64,000 nucleotides of DNA from the NCBI RefSeq assembly GCF_001051235.1, contig NZ_CBTJ020000040.1, positions 50,941-114,940 of the forward strand. Direction: 5' to 3'. This document shows positions 1 through 10,600 of this stretch, piece by piece (position 1 is the stretch's first letter; every line of letters starts with the position of its first letter). This stretch comes from Candidatus Competibacter denitrificans Run_A_D11 (GTDB lineage Bacteria; Pseudomonadota; Gammaproteobacteria; Competibacterales; Competibacteraceae). The translations under genes and the position numbers were made by a program. The notes beneath the pieces are model-generated. The model saw only the letters and a program-made list of their open reading frames with translations, made no database searches and was not told the origin of the DNA.

Positions 1-2
1 CG

Positions 3-989
3 CGCGGCATTCTGGAGCAGCAGGTTAAAATAGCGGTCGATTTGCTCGACCGGGCGGAGCAGTATCTATTGACCGATTTGGCCACGCTCCAGCAATTCGA
101 CCGCTACCCAGTTGAGCCACGGACACCGCTGCGCGCAGCCCTGGAACGACTGGCCAACCAGGCCGAGGAACGCCAAGTACGGTTGACAGCGGAAATGCCA
201 GAACTGCTCAACTTGGCCATGGCCGATGCCGATATCTTGCAGGATATCCTTCATACCCTGCTGGCGGTGTTGCTCGATGATGCGATGACCGACAGCCAGC
301 TAGCCGTCACGCTGCGCGAGCAGGAAGGCTGGGTCATTTATGAATTCCGCAACCAAGGTTTCGGGATGCCCGATGACCGGCTGCAAGCTTGGCTAAGCCG
401 CGACGACAGTGAGGCCACCCCACTGTTTCGGCGGTTACGGGTTGCCCGCCATCAGGTGATCGGCTGGCACGGGGTCTTGCAAGGTTACAGTGCGTTAGGC
501 GAAGGCATCCGCTTCGTTATGCGTTTGCCCAGTTTCGGCCAGACCCTGCAACGCGAGGAACTCACCGCACGTAGTCAACGCCATCTGCCAGGGACAGCGG
601 CGCAACGCATTTTGGTGGTCGATGACAGCGAAGTCATCCAACGTTTGATCTGTCTCTCCTTGGAGGCAAAGGGTTACCAAGCTCGTGCCGCCGCCGATGG
701 CCAGCAAGCGATTGCTGTCCTACAAGGTTGGTTGCCGGATTTGATCGTGCTCGACATGATCATGCCCGTCATGAACGGCTTTGAGTTTTTGGAGTGGCGC
801 AACCACGAATACCCCAACGTGCCGGTGCTGGCACTGACAGCGCTGGAGCGTTCTGGAAGCGACGAGCCGATCCTGGCTGCTGGTGCCAACGCCGTGCTGT
901 TCAAGCCGATTCAGGTACCGGATTTGCTCGCCGAAATTGAGCGGCTGCTGCGTGAGCGCCCGATTTCGGCGCCTGTGGCAGCCGTTTGA
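3..989 (+). CDS. Sensor/response-regulator hybrid, 5' truncated by window edge
   Basis: The reading frame is open to the first base, so the N-terminus lies outside the window. The visible N-terminal part (to about base 540) resembles a worn HATPase_c domain: a helical stretch, then YEFRNQGFGMPDD, resembling a G1 box, and GEGIRFVMRLP, resembling the end of such a domain, but the usual Asn-box is not clear, so ATP binding is doubtful. From about base 600 there is a complete REC receiver domain: acidic pair in VVDDSEV, phospho-acceptor Asp in LIVLDMIMP (base 753), Thr in LALTAL and Lys in LFKPI. No DNA-binding output domain follows. It ends 16 bases before the PgsC-like gene and is probably co-transcribed with it, so it may control the polymer operon or its activity post-translationally. 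The receiver assignment is secure; the kinase-like part is inference. Confidence 0.8.
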   Translation, partial: RGILEQQVKIAVDLLDRAEQYLLTDLATLQQFDRYPVEPRTPLRAALERLANQAEERQVRLTAEMPELLNLAMADADILQDILHTLLAVLLDDAMTDSQLAVTLREQEGWVIYEFRNQGFGMPDDRLQAWLSRDDSEATPLFRRLRVARHQVIGWHGVLQGYSALGEGIRFVMRLPSFGQTLQREELTARSQRHLPGTAAQRILVVDDSEVIQRLICLSLEAKGYQARAAADGQQAIAVLQGWLPDLIVLDMIMPVMNGFEFLEWRNHEYPNVPVLALTALERSGSDEPILAAGANAVLFKPIQVPDLLAEIERLLRERPISAPVAAV

Positions 990-1005
990 CGTAGAGCCGG
1001 GCAAC

Positions 1006-4000
1006 GTGTTCAGCTTGCCGCTGTTTCCCGAGAGTCTGGCCAGCTCCGTCACCACCACAGTTTGGGTTGGGGTCACCGTGGCTGTGCTGTTCACTTTGCG
1101 CTTCGGCTGGAATCTATCAGGACTGGTCGTGCCGGGTTATCTGACGCCACTCCTACTGGTTAAACCGCTCTCGGCAGCAGTGGTCGTGATCGAAGGCATT
1201 CTCACTTATCTGCTGGTGTATGGGTTTTCCGAGCGCTGCTCCCGCTATGGCTGGTGGAGCAGCCTGTTTGGCCGTGACCGCTTCTTCGGCTTGGTACTGG
1301 TTAGCGTCGGCGTGCGCCTGGGCGCCGACGGCTGGTTGTGGCCGGAAATCGGCGCCTTGTGGAATGAGTATTTCCGCCAAGACTTCGATTATCGCAGCGA
1401 CCTCCACAGTTTCGGTTTGATCGTCGTCTCCCTGATTGCCAACCAGTTCTGGAAAACTGGGGTCATCCGGGGGTCGGTGCCGGTGTTCACGACGGTGGCC
1501 CTCACCTACCTCATCGTGCGTTACGGGCTGATGGAATTCACCAATTTCAGCATCGGTAACCTGGGTTATACCTACGACAATCTGGCCGCTTCGCTGCTGG
1601 CAACTCCAAAGGCTTACATTGTACTGTTGACCACGGCTTTCCTCGCCTCACGAATGAATCTTTACTACGGCTGGGAATTTAACGGCATCCTGATTCCTTC
1701 GTTGCTGGCGCTGCAATGGTACCAACCGGCCAAGATCCTCAGCTCCTTTCTGGAAGCGTTCCTGATCCTTGGCGTAGCGCGCTTGCTCCTGCGTGTTCCT
1801 CTGGTCGCCGCCTTGCATTTGGAAGGGCCGCGTGAGCTGCTGTTTTTCTTTAACTTGGGGTTTTTCTACAAGCTGGCGCTTGGGTGGTTGTTGCCTCTGG
1901 TTTGGCCAACGGCTCCGATCATGGATATTTATGGCTTCGGCTATATGCTCACCACCTTGATCGCTATGCGGATTCACGACAAAGAGATCGCCGCCCGCCT
2001 GACCCGCGCAACGCTGCAAACCTCGCTGGTCGCGGTCGGCATCGCCAGCATCGCTGGATTCGCGCTCACCTTGCTGCCGGAAAATCGGCTGTGGTTGGCA
2101 CACCCTCCGAGCGAAACGGGCGCAATAGTGCGTTCGCTAACGCGCCCGCTAGCTGAACTCTTGAACGAAGACAATGTAGAAATTCAACGCTCCCGCTTGC
2201 GGACTGGCGCGCTGGTACCGCTCCTTGGGGAGTTAGAAGCCTTTCGGACAGGTTTGGAACAAATACAAGCGCACTTGCACGGCGAGCCGGGGGCATTGGA
2301 GCAGGCAGCCCAACAACTGGCCGCCGCCCGCTACCGGCTTTATCACATTGGGGGGCGCTATCTTTACCTCAGAGAGATGGAACCGACCAATGGTTGGGGA
2401 ATTTACGTCATCGATACCCGCGCCAGCGGTAACCTGCTAGTCGAAGTGCCGGCCCCATTGGATGAGCAAAATACCTTGGCCGCTGGCAGCGGGCTGTTCC
2501 AGGCATTGAGCGGTCGGGCATTGGCCATCGCCGGCACTCCGCGCGCTATCAATCCTGACGGGTCACTGGATGTATTGCGCACCCGTCAGACGCCGTTTCA
2601 CATTTTCCATCAGGTCATGGCACGCCGGGACGTGCTGCAAGTGCGCGCTTATACGGCGCGGAACAGCGCAAAGTTGGCCAGCGTCTCGGCTGACGCATTC
2701 CGTGCCGGCACGGAGGTGCCGCCCACTGCACTGTGGATACGAGCCACTTTGCCGCCGGGAGTTGATCTGGTGACGTTGCAACGCTTAGCGGGTGACTTGC
2801 AAGTCCGTTGGGCCATAACACCGCTGGCCAATCTGCAACGCGATATCACCGAGAGCGGTTTTGCCGAACTGGTGCTCAACCGCCCCGACCTGCGTCAGTT
2901 ACTGGCGCGGGCACCAGCCACCGCCAGCCCGGTAGCGACCCCCTTAGAAATCGGTGAAGCTCGGATCGACGGTTACCTGCGGGAATGGCTACTGGCCGAC
3001 AAAAACCGCTTGGCTGGGCGCGGGACGGCGTTGTATCGGCCACCGCGACCAGAGGATCTGCTCTACTTCGATGAAGAAGTGTTGACACCCCTGTTAGAGT
3101 TGCTGCGCGGCACCCAGCCAAATGGCCAGTGGGAAACAACCGATCTGGTCGCTTTGCAGGCACTGACCGGGGCGGCCCAGGTCGCCGGCTATCGCTTACT
3201 GCGTTACCGTCATCGCCCCACCCAACAAGAGCATCTCATTTTGGTGGAAGACGAAACCCAGCGCGAACGCGGCTATCGTGGAACATACGTATTTCGAGCC
3301 GGCGGCGGGCAGCCTTACGTAATCGCTGTGCCACACCCGCTGTTTGAAGCCAACACGTTCGAATACGGCGTCTCACTTTATGAACAACTCCAGGCCAACG
3401 TCCTGCTGCTGGCCGGCGCCCATCCACAAGCGAATGCAGATGGAACAGCCGACGTCACCGATCCGAGCCATCCCGGCAGCCTGTTCACCTTGGTCAATGA
3501 AGTGGTACTCCGGGAAACCCGCAACACACCTTGGCTGACCACGAGTGTGCGGGCCTATGGCCTGCGCCCCGGCGGGCCGACCCCGACCGCTGACGTATTG
3601 CTGGCCTGGCACAGCGGGGCAACGCGGCAGGAATCCGTTGGTCCGCTAGGCCAGCAATTGCTAAAAACGCTGGAAGGTGATGGCCTGGATGTCCGCTTTG
3701 TTGCCGGTGCTGCGGAAACGGCAGGCTACGAAGCCAGCAGTTCTCCCCAAGCACGCTATGTCAACGCCGCTGCCAACAAAGCGTTCGCCGCGTTGTGGTT
3801 GTCGTCGGCGGTCAGGGCCACCTTTGCCCAACAAAGCGACAACACCGTGCAAGAAGCACAGTTCACAGCGCTGGGCATCACCACACGTCGGGAGGATCTT
3901 TACACTGATTTAGCCGGCCTACCGAAAACGGCCGGTGGCACTCCAGCGGGGTGGCGGGCCATCGCCCGCGCCTACCTGGAGCGCCGCGATATCGTCAGCC

Positions 4001-4230
4001 TACACCAATTGCGGGCTTGGCCAGGTTTGCGCTACCAGCGCTTGCTGGATCGCGATACTCAGCAAGCCTTTCTGCTGGTCTCTGATGCCTCTGGGCGGTT
4101 ACGTCTTGTCGTTAATCTGCTGCCTCGCCAACCGGATAGCCAAATTATGGCCACCCTGCCGCTACAAGCGGCGACTGTGGACGAATTCAAGAATGCCCGT
4201 GCGGCTTGGCTGGTGTTCGGTGCGCCATGA
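1006..4230 (+). CDS. PgsC/CapC-like polymer synthesis membrane protein with large periplasmic region
   Basis: A GTG start at 1006 gives 1074 residues; starting further upstream would overlap the preceding gene and add a non-membrane tail. Residues 1-385 are highly hydrophobic, with about ten to twelve membrane helices. They contain the PgsC/CapC signature twice: GWNLSGLVVPGYL (about residue 35) and GWEFNGILIPSLL (about 223), so the roughly 150-residue PgsC module appears duplicated. In PGA synthesis PgsC partners with the ligase PgsB in the inner membrane. Residues 400-1074 are predicted periplasmic and contain two related domains around VPAPLDEQNT (about 480) and VPHPLFEANT (about 776), each followed by a segment of the form LAG...N.DG..DV. 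The same motif occurs in the secreted protein two genes downstream. The end overlaps the next gene by ATGA. PgsC identity is fairly sure; the role of the periplasmic half is unknown. Confidence 0.75.
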   Translation: MFSLPLFPESLASSVTTTVWVGVTVAVLFTLRFGWNLSGLVVPGYLTPLLLVKPLSAAVVVIEGILTYLLVYGFSERCSRYGWWSSLFGRDRFFGLVLVSVGVRLGADGWLWPEIGALWNEYFRQDFDYRSDLHSFGLIVVSLIANQFWKTGVIRGSVPVFTTVALTYLIVRYGLMEFTNFSIGNLGYTYDNLAASLLATPKAYIVLLTTAFLASRMNLYYGWEFNGILIPSLLALQWYQPAKILSSFLEAFLILGVARLLLRVPLVAALHLEGPRELLFFFNLGFFYKLALGWLLPLVWPTAPIMDIYGFGYMLTTLIAMRIHDKEIAARLTRATLQTSLVAVGIASIAGFALTLLPENRLWLAHPPSETGAIVRSLTRPLAELLNEDNVEIQRSRLRTGALVPLLGELEAFRTGLEQIQAHLHGEPGALEQAAQQLAAARYRLYHIGGRYLYLREMEPTNGWGIYVIDTRASGNLLVEVPAPLDEQNTLAAGSGLFQALSGRALAIAGTPRAINPDGSLDVLRTRQTPFHIFHQVMARRDVLQVRAYTARNSAKLASVSADAFRAGTEVPPTALWIRATLPPGVDLVTLQRLAGDLQVRWAITPLANLQRDITESGFAELVLNRPDLRQLLARAPATASPVATPLEIGEARIDGYLREWLLADKNRLAGRGTALYRPPRPEDLLYFDEEVLTPLLELLRGTQPNGQWETTDLVALQALTGAAQVAGYRLLRYRHRPTQQEHLILVEDETQRERGYRGTYVFRAGGGQPYVIAVPHPLFEANTFEYGVSLYEQLQANVLLLAGAHPQANADGTADVTDPSHPGSLFTLVNEVVLRETRNTPWLTTSVRAYGLRPGGPTPTADVLLAWHSGATRQESVGPLGQQLLKTLEGDGLDVRFVAGAAETAGYEASSSPQARYVNAAANKAFAALWLSSAVRATFAQQSDNTVQEAQFTALGITTRREDLYTDLAGLPKTAGGTPAGWRAIARAYLERRDIVSLHQLRAWPGLRYQRLLDRDTQQAFLLVSDASGRLRLVVNLLPRQPDSQIMATLPLQAATVDEFKNARAAWLVFGAP

Positions 4231-6722
4231 TCCGATTTTTGGGTCATCTACTAGGCGGCCTGCTATTTTTGTCCCTGCTGGCTGGGGCTGTTTGGCTATG
4301 GTGGCCCTGGCTGGAAAATGCGTGGCGGACTTTGGACACCGGGCGCATGGTCCAATCCGACCCGGATCGACTGATCGGTGCCGCATCCAGCGCCGTTTAT
4401 CTATTGGATGTGGATCACTGGGTTGAATTTCCACTACCCGGTCAGAGTGGCGGCCTGAAAGTGGTCAGCAACGCCGGTATCGAACCCGCACAGGCAACGC
4501 AACCTGAAGCTGAGTGGCTCTATGCGCTGCATTATCAGCTATTGGACAGCTCAGGCCGTATTCTCAGGGACAGCCTCTACCACCATCGGACCCAGGTGAG
4601 CTGGTACCGACCACCGGGTTCGACCCAGCCCTTGACCGCCGCGTTTTATCCCGATGGTCACAGCGTACCAGCCGATGGTCGTTTGCTGCTGATCGACCCT
4701 GCCGAGCTGGTCGGCGCAACCCGGTTGCGCTTAGGGCTGGCCAACCAGGCGCCCAGTGTTACTGAGGTTGTCGCGCGGGTGTACACGCGCGAGCATCTGT
4801 TTGCGCCGGCCACCACGTTCCGCTGGAACCGCATCCCCCGTCGGCAGCGGGACGCTCTGGGGCGTGCCAGTGTCCACGGCCCGGAATTGCTAGGTGAGAG
4901 CGAGCAGGTGAACCTGCTGCGCCAGCGTTGGAACCCACTCGGCCCGGCTGGCGTCGCCGGCCGTGATTATCGTAGGCAACGGCTCTATACCGCACTCGAT
5001 ATCGAGGCCGAACCGTTACGGGTTTCGCTATTACCGGCCGGCCTGTACATCGACCGCGCGCTGCGCGCGACCCTACCGATTGCAGAACCGGGTGGCTGGG
5101 TCACATTGGAATTCGTCGAAATCCCCCCGCCACTGCCTCATTCTGACAACACCATCCCCACCGCTGGAGACGTTGAGCTGATTTGGCACAATGTACAGCC
5201 CGGTCCACCCGTCACGTATCGCGCCCCTTTGAACGGACTATCGACCACACTCTGGTCGGAGAAGCTCAAGGCCGGCCTACTGGAAGTCGTAGCCCCACGC
5301 CCGCTGGTCATTAGAGCCACTCAACACCAGACAACCGGTCCCGGTCTGGATCTGCTGCCCGAACCGGTTTATCTGCGGCTATACCGGTTGGAACCGGCCC
5401 AGCCGCTGGAATTCGCCATCGCCCATGTCGGCGATCAACCCACCCTCTGGCGGGTCGATTTGCGGCTGGCCGTGCCCGATCCGGCGGCCACCACGACGGT
5501 TCGCTATGAACTGCTCGATCAGCAGGGCACGGCACTGCGCCAAGGAACCTTGGCAGTGGCCGGCACGACGGCCCCCTACGACCGTCTGATCGGTCAGACC
5601 ACACCCTTTGAGCAGGTTTCCGAACCCGCCACCCAAAGCTTCTCACTACCCGCCACCGTGGTTCGGGTGCGCCTGAGCGCAAGCTCTCCGGTATTGGTCA
5701 ATGCCTACACGCGACCACCCGATTTACGCCGCGAGCTGCGGATTCCAGAGGACTACCAACCGACAGAGCGGGAAAAAGTGCGCGGGCAGCCGGTATGGTT
5801 TCCAGTTCTACCGCTGGCGGCGCAAGAGCGAACCCGTAACGGGCAAACCGCCCTGCTGGTGGTGCAAAACCGCCCCCCACAACGCGATCCCGAAATCCTT
5901 GCCGGGCGCTACGATTGGGAGGACTACTATCCCGCTGGGCCGTGGCGGGGTCGCTACGTGCTGAACCCGCGTGATCCGCTGGCTCCGCCACGCGATAGCG
6001 CGCTGGCCACAGTATTTCAACCACTGACGGCCGGAACCCCGACGCAGGTTGAGTTGCTTAACCTGCCGGGCCGATTGACAGTAGAACCTTCGCTGCTGGT
6101 GCTACGGGATACCGATCAACCCGACACTGCGCACATCAGTATCGATGGTCAACCCCTCTTTAGCAGCATCCTGACGCTGCGGCGCAGCCAGTTACGGCTG
6201 CCACCAGTGCCGGTCGGCTCACACACCCTTCTAGTGCAAACCACACGCCCCGCACGCTGGTTCATGAATTTTCTCGGCGGCGGCTCCGGTAGCCTGACCC
6301 GACGCCTGGCTTATCGGCTGGATCAACAGCCGTTGGAATTCGCCTATGCCAAGACCAGCGCCGGCGTGGAAGTCCTCTCTGGGGTGCTGCAAATGCCGGC
6401 CAGCCGGCAGCGAATCCGCTTGCGAGCCACCGTGGCAACCCCCAGCGCTACTTTGCCAGGCCCGTTTACTCACCCGACCCTTCACGAATGGCGGTACGAT
6501 ATCCGGCCGGACGAGCGCGACACCGTACCTGTGCTGGATACGCCCACCGAGCAGGTCGGGGTGGGGCAGCGGTTTTTCTTACCGCTGGGCGATGATGCAC
6601 CCCCCGGCAATTATCGAATTCGGTTTTGGTTGGAAGAGGGTGGCGGGTATTTGACGCTTTATCGCGTCATTGCGGGCCTGCCGGCCGTGTTAGAACTATT
6701 CGGTGAGGAAACGCAACGATGA
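4227..6722 (+). CDS. Unknown membrane-anchored periplasmic protein of the PGA-like operon
   Basis: 831 residues from the ATG at 4227, which overlaps the preceding stop as ATGA; an upstream in-frame ATG at 4206 is less likely. Residues 5-28 form one uncleaved-looking membrane segment (FLGHLLGGLLFLSLLAGAVW) followed by a polar body, so it should be a bitopic inner-membrane protein with about 800 residues in the periplasm. The body is rich in alternating hydrophobic/polar stretches with many Pro, Arg and Leu, suggesting stacked beta-sandwich domains; no enzyme motif was recognised. I do not recognise the family. Its place between PgsC-like and the secreted proteins, with overlapping start and stop, suggests a structural or periplasmic-bridge component of polymer synthesis or export. 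That role is inference from context. Confidence 0.7.
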   Translation: MIRFLGHLLGGLLFLSLLAGAVWLWWPWLENAWRTLDTGRMVQSDPDRLIGAASSAVYLLDVDHWVEFPLPGQSGGLKVVSNAGIEPAQATQPEAEWLYALHYQLLDSSGRILRDSLYHHRTQVSWYRPPGSTQPLTAAFYPDGHSVPADGRLLLIDPAELVGATRLRLGLANQAPSVTEVVARVYTREHLFAPATTFRWNRIPRRQRDALGRASVHGPELLGESEQVNLLRQRWNPLGPAGVAGRDYRRQRLYTALDIEAEPLRVSLLPAGLYIDRALRATLPIAEPGGWVTLEFVEIPPPLPHSDNTIPTAGDVELIWHNVQPGPPVTYRAPLNGLSTTLWSEKLKAGLLEVVAPRPLVIRATQHQTTGPGLDLLPEPVYLRLYRLEPAQPLEFAIAHVGDQPTLWRVDLRLAVPDPAATTTVRYELLDQQGTALRQGTLAVAGTTAPYDRLIGQTTPFEQVSEPATQSFSLPATVVRVRLSASSPVLVNAYTRPPDLRRELRIPEDYQPTEREKVRGQPVWFPVLPLAAQERTRNGQTALLVVQNRPPQRDPEILAGRYDWEDYYPAGPWRGRYVLNPRDPLAPPRDSALATVFQPLTAGTPTQVELLNLPGRLTVEPSLLVLRDTDQPDTAHISIDGQPLFSSILTLRRSQLRLPPVPVGSHTLLVQTTRPARWFMNFLGGGSGSLTRRLAYRLDQQPLEFAYAKTSAGVEVLSGVLQMPASRQRIRLRATVATPSATLPGPFTHPTLHEWRYDIRPDERDTVPVLDTPTEQVGVGQRFFLPLGDDAPPGNYRIRFWLEEGGGYLTLYRVIAGLPAVLELFGEETQR

Positions 6723-7672
6723 ACGAGATAATCCAAAATTTCCGGAGCCCGCCAAAACCAGCCGGTATACCCAGCAACCAGCCGTGCTGGTGGTGGATTG
6801 GCTTGGTGGCCTTGCTCGCCTGGCTACCGCCGGCGGGAGCTGCCCAGCAAAGCCCATTAAATCGGCTGTTGCAGGACAGCCAGACCAAAACTTATCAAGC
6901 ACCGTCCCCCGATGAGTTGAAGCAGGTCGAGTATCTGTTTCGCCAAGCCTTCACGGGTGCTGCTCGGCCGGCGCAGCGGGCGGCTTGGGCAGCTTTAGGC
7001 TTTACCGTGGAGCGGGTCACTGAGAAGCAACAGGTTTTTACGGTGATTCGGGAACAGCCGAATCAACGGCAAGGTCGGGGGCTTTACATCTTCGCGCTGG
7101 CGGCGGCGGGCGCTCCGATCCTGCAAGCTCCCCACGCACTGGACGACAAGCACACCGGGGCCATTGCCATTGCGCTGCTGGCAGAAGGCGGGTTCATGGC
7201 CGGCGCCTGGAGCACGGCCCCACGGCGTTATGAGAATGAAGATGACGAAGTGGTGAAGGATTCCGACATGGCCCATCAACCCGACAGTTATTTCATCGCC
7301 TTCAGCCGGGCGGCGGCGGCGGCGCAACCGGCTAGCGCGATTTTGCAATTGCATGGCTTTAGTAATGCAAAGCGGAAAACCGACATCGGGCGCCGTGCGA
7401 ATGTCATCGTTAGCGCAGGCCAACACCAGCCGACACCGGCAGCGGAGCAGGTCGTCGGCTGCCTGCGCAACCTGATGAATTACGCCCTGCTCTATCCGAC
7501 CGAGGTGAAAGAACTGGGTGCGCTGACCAACCAAATCGGCCAAGCCTTGCGCACGCTGGAACGATCCAGCTTCGTCCATATTGAAATGAATCAACCGCTG
7601 CGCGATCAAGTGAACGCCGACCCCAGCGTGCGTCAGCGGGTCGGCGCGTGTCTGCTCAAGGCTCATCCCTGA
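6719..7672 (+). CDS. Secreted protein with candidate metal-hydrolase motifs, PGA-like operon
   Basis: 317 residues; the ATG at 6719 overlaps the previous stop as ATGA. An N-terminal hydrophobic segment (residues 24-40, ending PPAGAAQQ) looks like a signal peptide. The core has three conserved-looking clusters: PHALDDKHTG (H139, D142, D143, H145), ILQLHGF (H212) and HIEMNQPLRD (H287, E289). This spacing resembles metal-dependent amidohydrolases/peptidases such as the N-formylglutamate amidohydrolase and PGA hydrolase folds, but I cannot assign a family. The first cluster also matches the two periplasmic repeats of the PgsC-like protein, where the His/Asp residues are partly lost. A role in trimming, releasing or sensing a glutamate-type polymer in the periplasm is inferred. 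It overlaps the next gene by one base. Confidence 0.65.
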   Translation: MNEIIQNFRSPPKPAGIPSNQPCWWWIGLVALLAWLPPAGAAQQSPLNRLLQDSQTKTYQAPSPDELKQVEYLFRQAFTGAARPAQRAAWAALGFTVERVTEKQQVFTVIREQPNQRQGRGLYIFALAAAGAPILQAPHALDDKHTGAIAIALLAEGGFMAGAWSTAPRRYENEDDEVVKDSDMAHQPDSYFIAFSRAAAAAQPASAILQLHGFSNAKRKTDIGRRANVIVSAGQHQPTPAAEQVVGCLRNLMNYALLYPTEVKELGALTNQIGQALRTLERSSFVHIEMNQPLRDQVNADPSVRQRVGACLLKAHP

Positions 7673-10600
7673 TGCAGCATCGCCCCTGGCTCCGGTTCCT
7701 GCTGGTTTGGCTAATCATCGGGCCAGCAGCCAACGCCGATCCGGATCAGGTGCAAATCGACATGGTAGGTCGTTATCCCTTAGCGCTACGCTGGGATAAT
7801 GTGGTCGGTGCCCCGGTCTGGGTCGCCGGCGCCAAACCGTTTGCCGGGCACGGTTGGCACCGAGCGGAATCAGAACGGCACGACGCAGGGATGTATCGAA
7901 TTCGCTTGCATCCCGGTGATAGTGTTACGGTCTGGGTACCAGCTAGCGAGGGGCTGCGGATTTATCGGCCCGATGGCCGCCTGGCACCGGATGATCTAAT
8001 GGTTGCGGCCGGGAACGGCTCCGGCCTGTTTATCGAGGTGCCGCTCCAACCCTCAGCAGCAGGCGATTCGCTGCTATTAGCGCCCGACTGGCCGGAAGAG
8101 CGGCTGGTGCGGGTGAGCCGACTCCCGGACAAGGCCGGCACCCTAGAAATTGCCTTGTTCGTCTCGCGCCGGGATGCGTTGGGCCAATTGGCGCCTTACC
8201 GGGAAACCATCGAGCAAACCCCCGTGCCTGAACGTGCGGCGGCATTAGCCTCAGAGCAACCGCAGGAATCTATACCTACGCCGATAGCCGGTGAACAGCG
8301 CACTGCGCCAGACCAGGGCATCGTGGCAGCCGCCGGTTCGCCCGTCTGGTTGCGGCCAAGCGACGCAGCAACGGGGCAAGCCTTCTGGCCGCTGGATGCC
8401 AGACCGCCACTGCGCGTGCGGCTCCGTGGACCGGTACGGTTGGCTCTGGAACACCGGCTACGCTATCCCCCGCAAGAAACCCGTACTCGGCAAGCCTATC
8501 GCGTCTACGCCTGGTTGGACGGTCGGCCTTGGCAGTCATTGGATTTCGTCGCCGCCCAGGAAACCCGGCGGGCGGTTTGGGTCACGACCGAGACGCGCGA
8601 GATGCCATGGCAATCCGGTTGCGCGCAGACTCTGGGCCGCGCCGAAACCGGTTATCTCGAACTCCCGGCTGGTGAACACGAATTGGCGGTAGCCGCTACC
8701 CAACCGCTCTATGCCCGCCTACGCATCCAGCGTGATCCCGATTATCTGGTGCCTGCCCTCAATGCACCGAAACTGACTGCCGCTGAGGCGCGAACCCTGC
8801 GTCCGGTCGCCCACGGCTCCATCTGGGATTTGGCAGTCACCGAATTAGCCACCCCTCTAAACCGTGTATCCCTGGCCGACGAGGACCGGATCGCCTTGCG
8901 GGTGGGGCGGGACAATGGCTATCGTGAGGGCGGATTGACCGCCGCGCTGGCCCTACGCCAAGCCGCACTCGGCCACCGTGAAGAACCCCGCCTTAGCCCG
9001 CAAGCCCAGGATACACTGGGTCTGTTCACCTTTTACCGCTCGCTGCTGCCGACCAACAAGCCAACCACTACGCCACCCCGGCTGGCCTGGCTACGCAACC
9101 GGCGATTGCTGGGGCTGGGCGAGCGACCCCGGCAGCTGGTGGTCGCGGATCGGTTCAGCGACGATCTGCTGGAGACCTTGGCGAGCGTTACCTTCGTGGA
9201 ACTGGTGCCGGGTGCCGAACTGAACTACTGGTTGCCGGAGCGGCAAGCGCCGTTGCTGTTACGCATTGCCGTGGATCGGCCTGTCGCCGGTACCATCACG
9301 GAGTTTCAGCTACGCTACGACGACCAGCCCCCATTGCGGCTCCGGGTCCAAGTGCCAGAATTGGCCTCGGAGTTGTTTCTGCCGGGTACGGGCGAGGCGG
9401 GGCTGACTGCCTTGAGCGCCCAGCACGGGACATCCGGTGCCGGCACCCTAAGCGCACCGTTTGCCGCCGAACGCCCACCCGGCCCGCTGGTGGCGGCGGC
9501 GGTGGCAGAAATCGCGCTGCCGGCCATGGTCCGCCGGATTCGGCTGGAAAGCGCAAGCCGGCCGCTGGCGGTAGCGCTCCACTATCGCGCCAGCCGTCCC
9601 TATCAGCTTTCGGAAAGCGAGTATCTGGAAGTCACCAAGCAATTGGGTACCGAGGAGGTTTACCGGCAATTCGAGCAGGAACTTCACCGGGCAGGAACGC
9701 TGAACCAACCCCTCGCCAACAACAGCACGCCTGCCAATCGCTTCGATCCGACCCGCGATGCCCGGCAGGAACTCACCAACCATTGGTTACCTCTACTGCG
9801 GTTGCTGCGCGAACACAGCCGACAATTCGCTTCGCTGTTAGGACCACCACCCGCCAACCTAACACCGCGTGCTACCGCCAACGACGATCCGGCGGCGGCC
9901 GCACGACTGGAGCAGGCGAACCAATGGCTACCGGCTTTGGAGCAGTGGAGCCAGTTAAGCGACTCCGCCAGGGCAACGACACGGGCGGCGGCTATCGTGG
10001 GGCAAGCACGGGCCTTACGCCAATTGAACGAAACCTTGCTGGCCGAGCAGATGTTACGTGGGGCGTTCATGCATGACCCTAGCCCGCTGGTGCGCGGGCA
10101 GGCCTTCGAGCAACTGATTCAAGGGGCACTGGCGGCTGAGGACATGGACAATGCCCTGATGTTGGCCAGTGCGGCTGTCACCCGCCAACCGGAGACCGAG
10201 CGATTGCGTCAACTGGCGGAACTGCTGCTTGATGAGGGCCAAGCGGATGATGCCCTGACGGTCAGCTTGGCGTTACCGCCCGCTAAACGGCCACTGGCCG
10301 TGGTGGCACACGCCGCCTACGAACTGGGCTGGTGGCGAATATTTGCTCGTACTCTGGAACAGTGGCCGGATGTCGCTCAACGCCGACTCTGGGAAGGGTA
10401 TCGGGCACAGCGCGAGGGGGCTTATCAAGAGGCGGCGCGGCTGTGGCGTGACGCGGGCGTCACTGGGCGGGAATTGGCCGACCGATTGGAAACCGGGCTG
10501 GCGATCCGCGACCGGTTGGCTGATCCCGATCCGATGGTGCGGGAGCGGGCCATCGGCGATTGGGCGCGCTGGCAAACCCGACAACCCGGTCCTCACCGCT

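Noticed and set aside
883..1005. Upstream ATG extension of the PgsC-like protein
   Set aside because: It would overlap the end of the receiver gene by over 100 bases and adds a Cys/Arg-rich segment unlike a membrane protein start; the GTG at 1006 is better.
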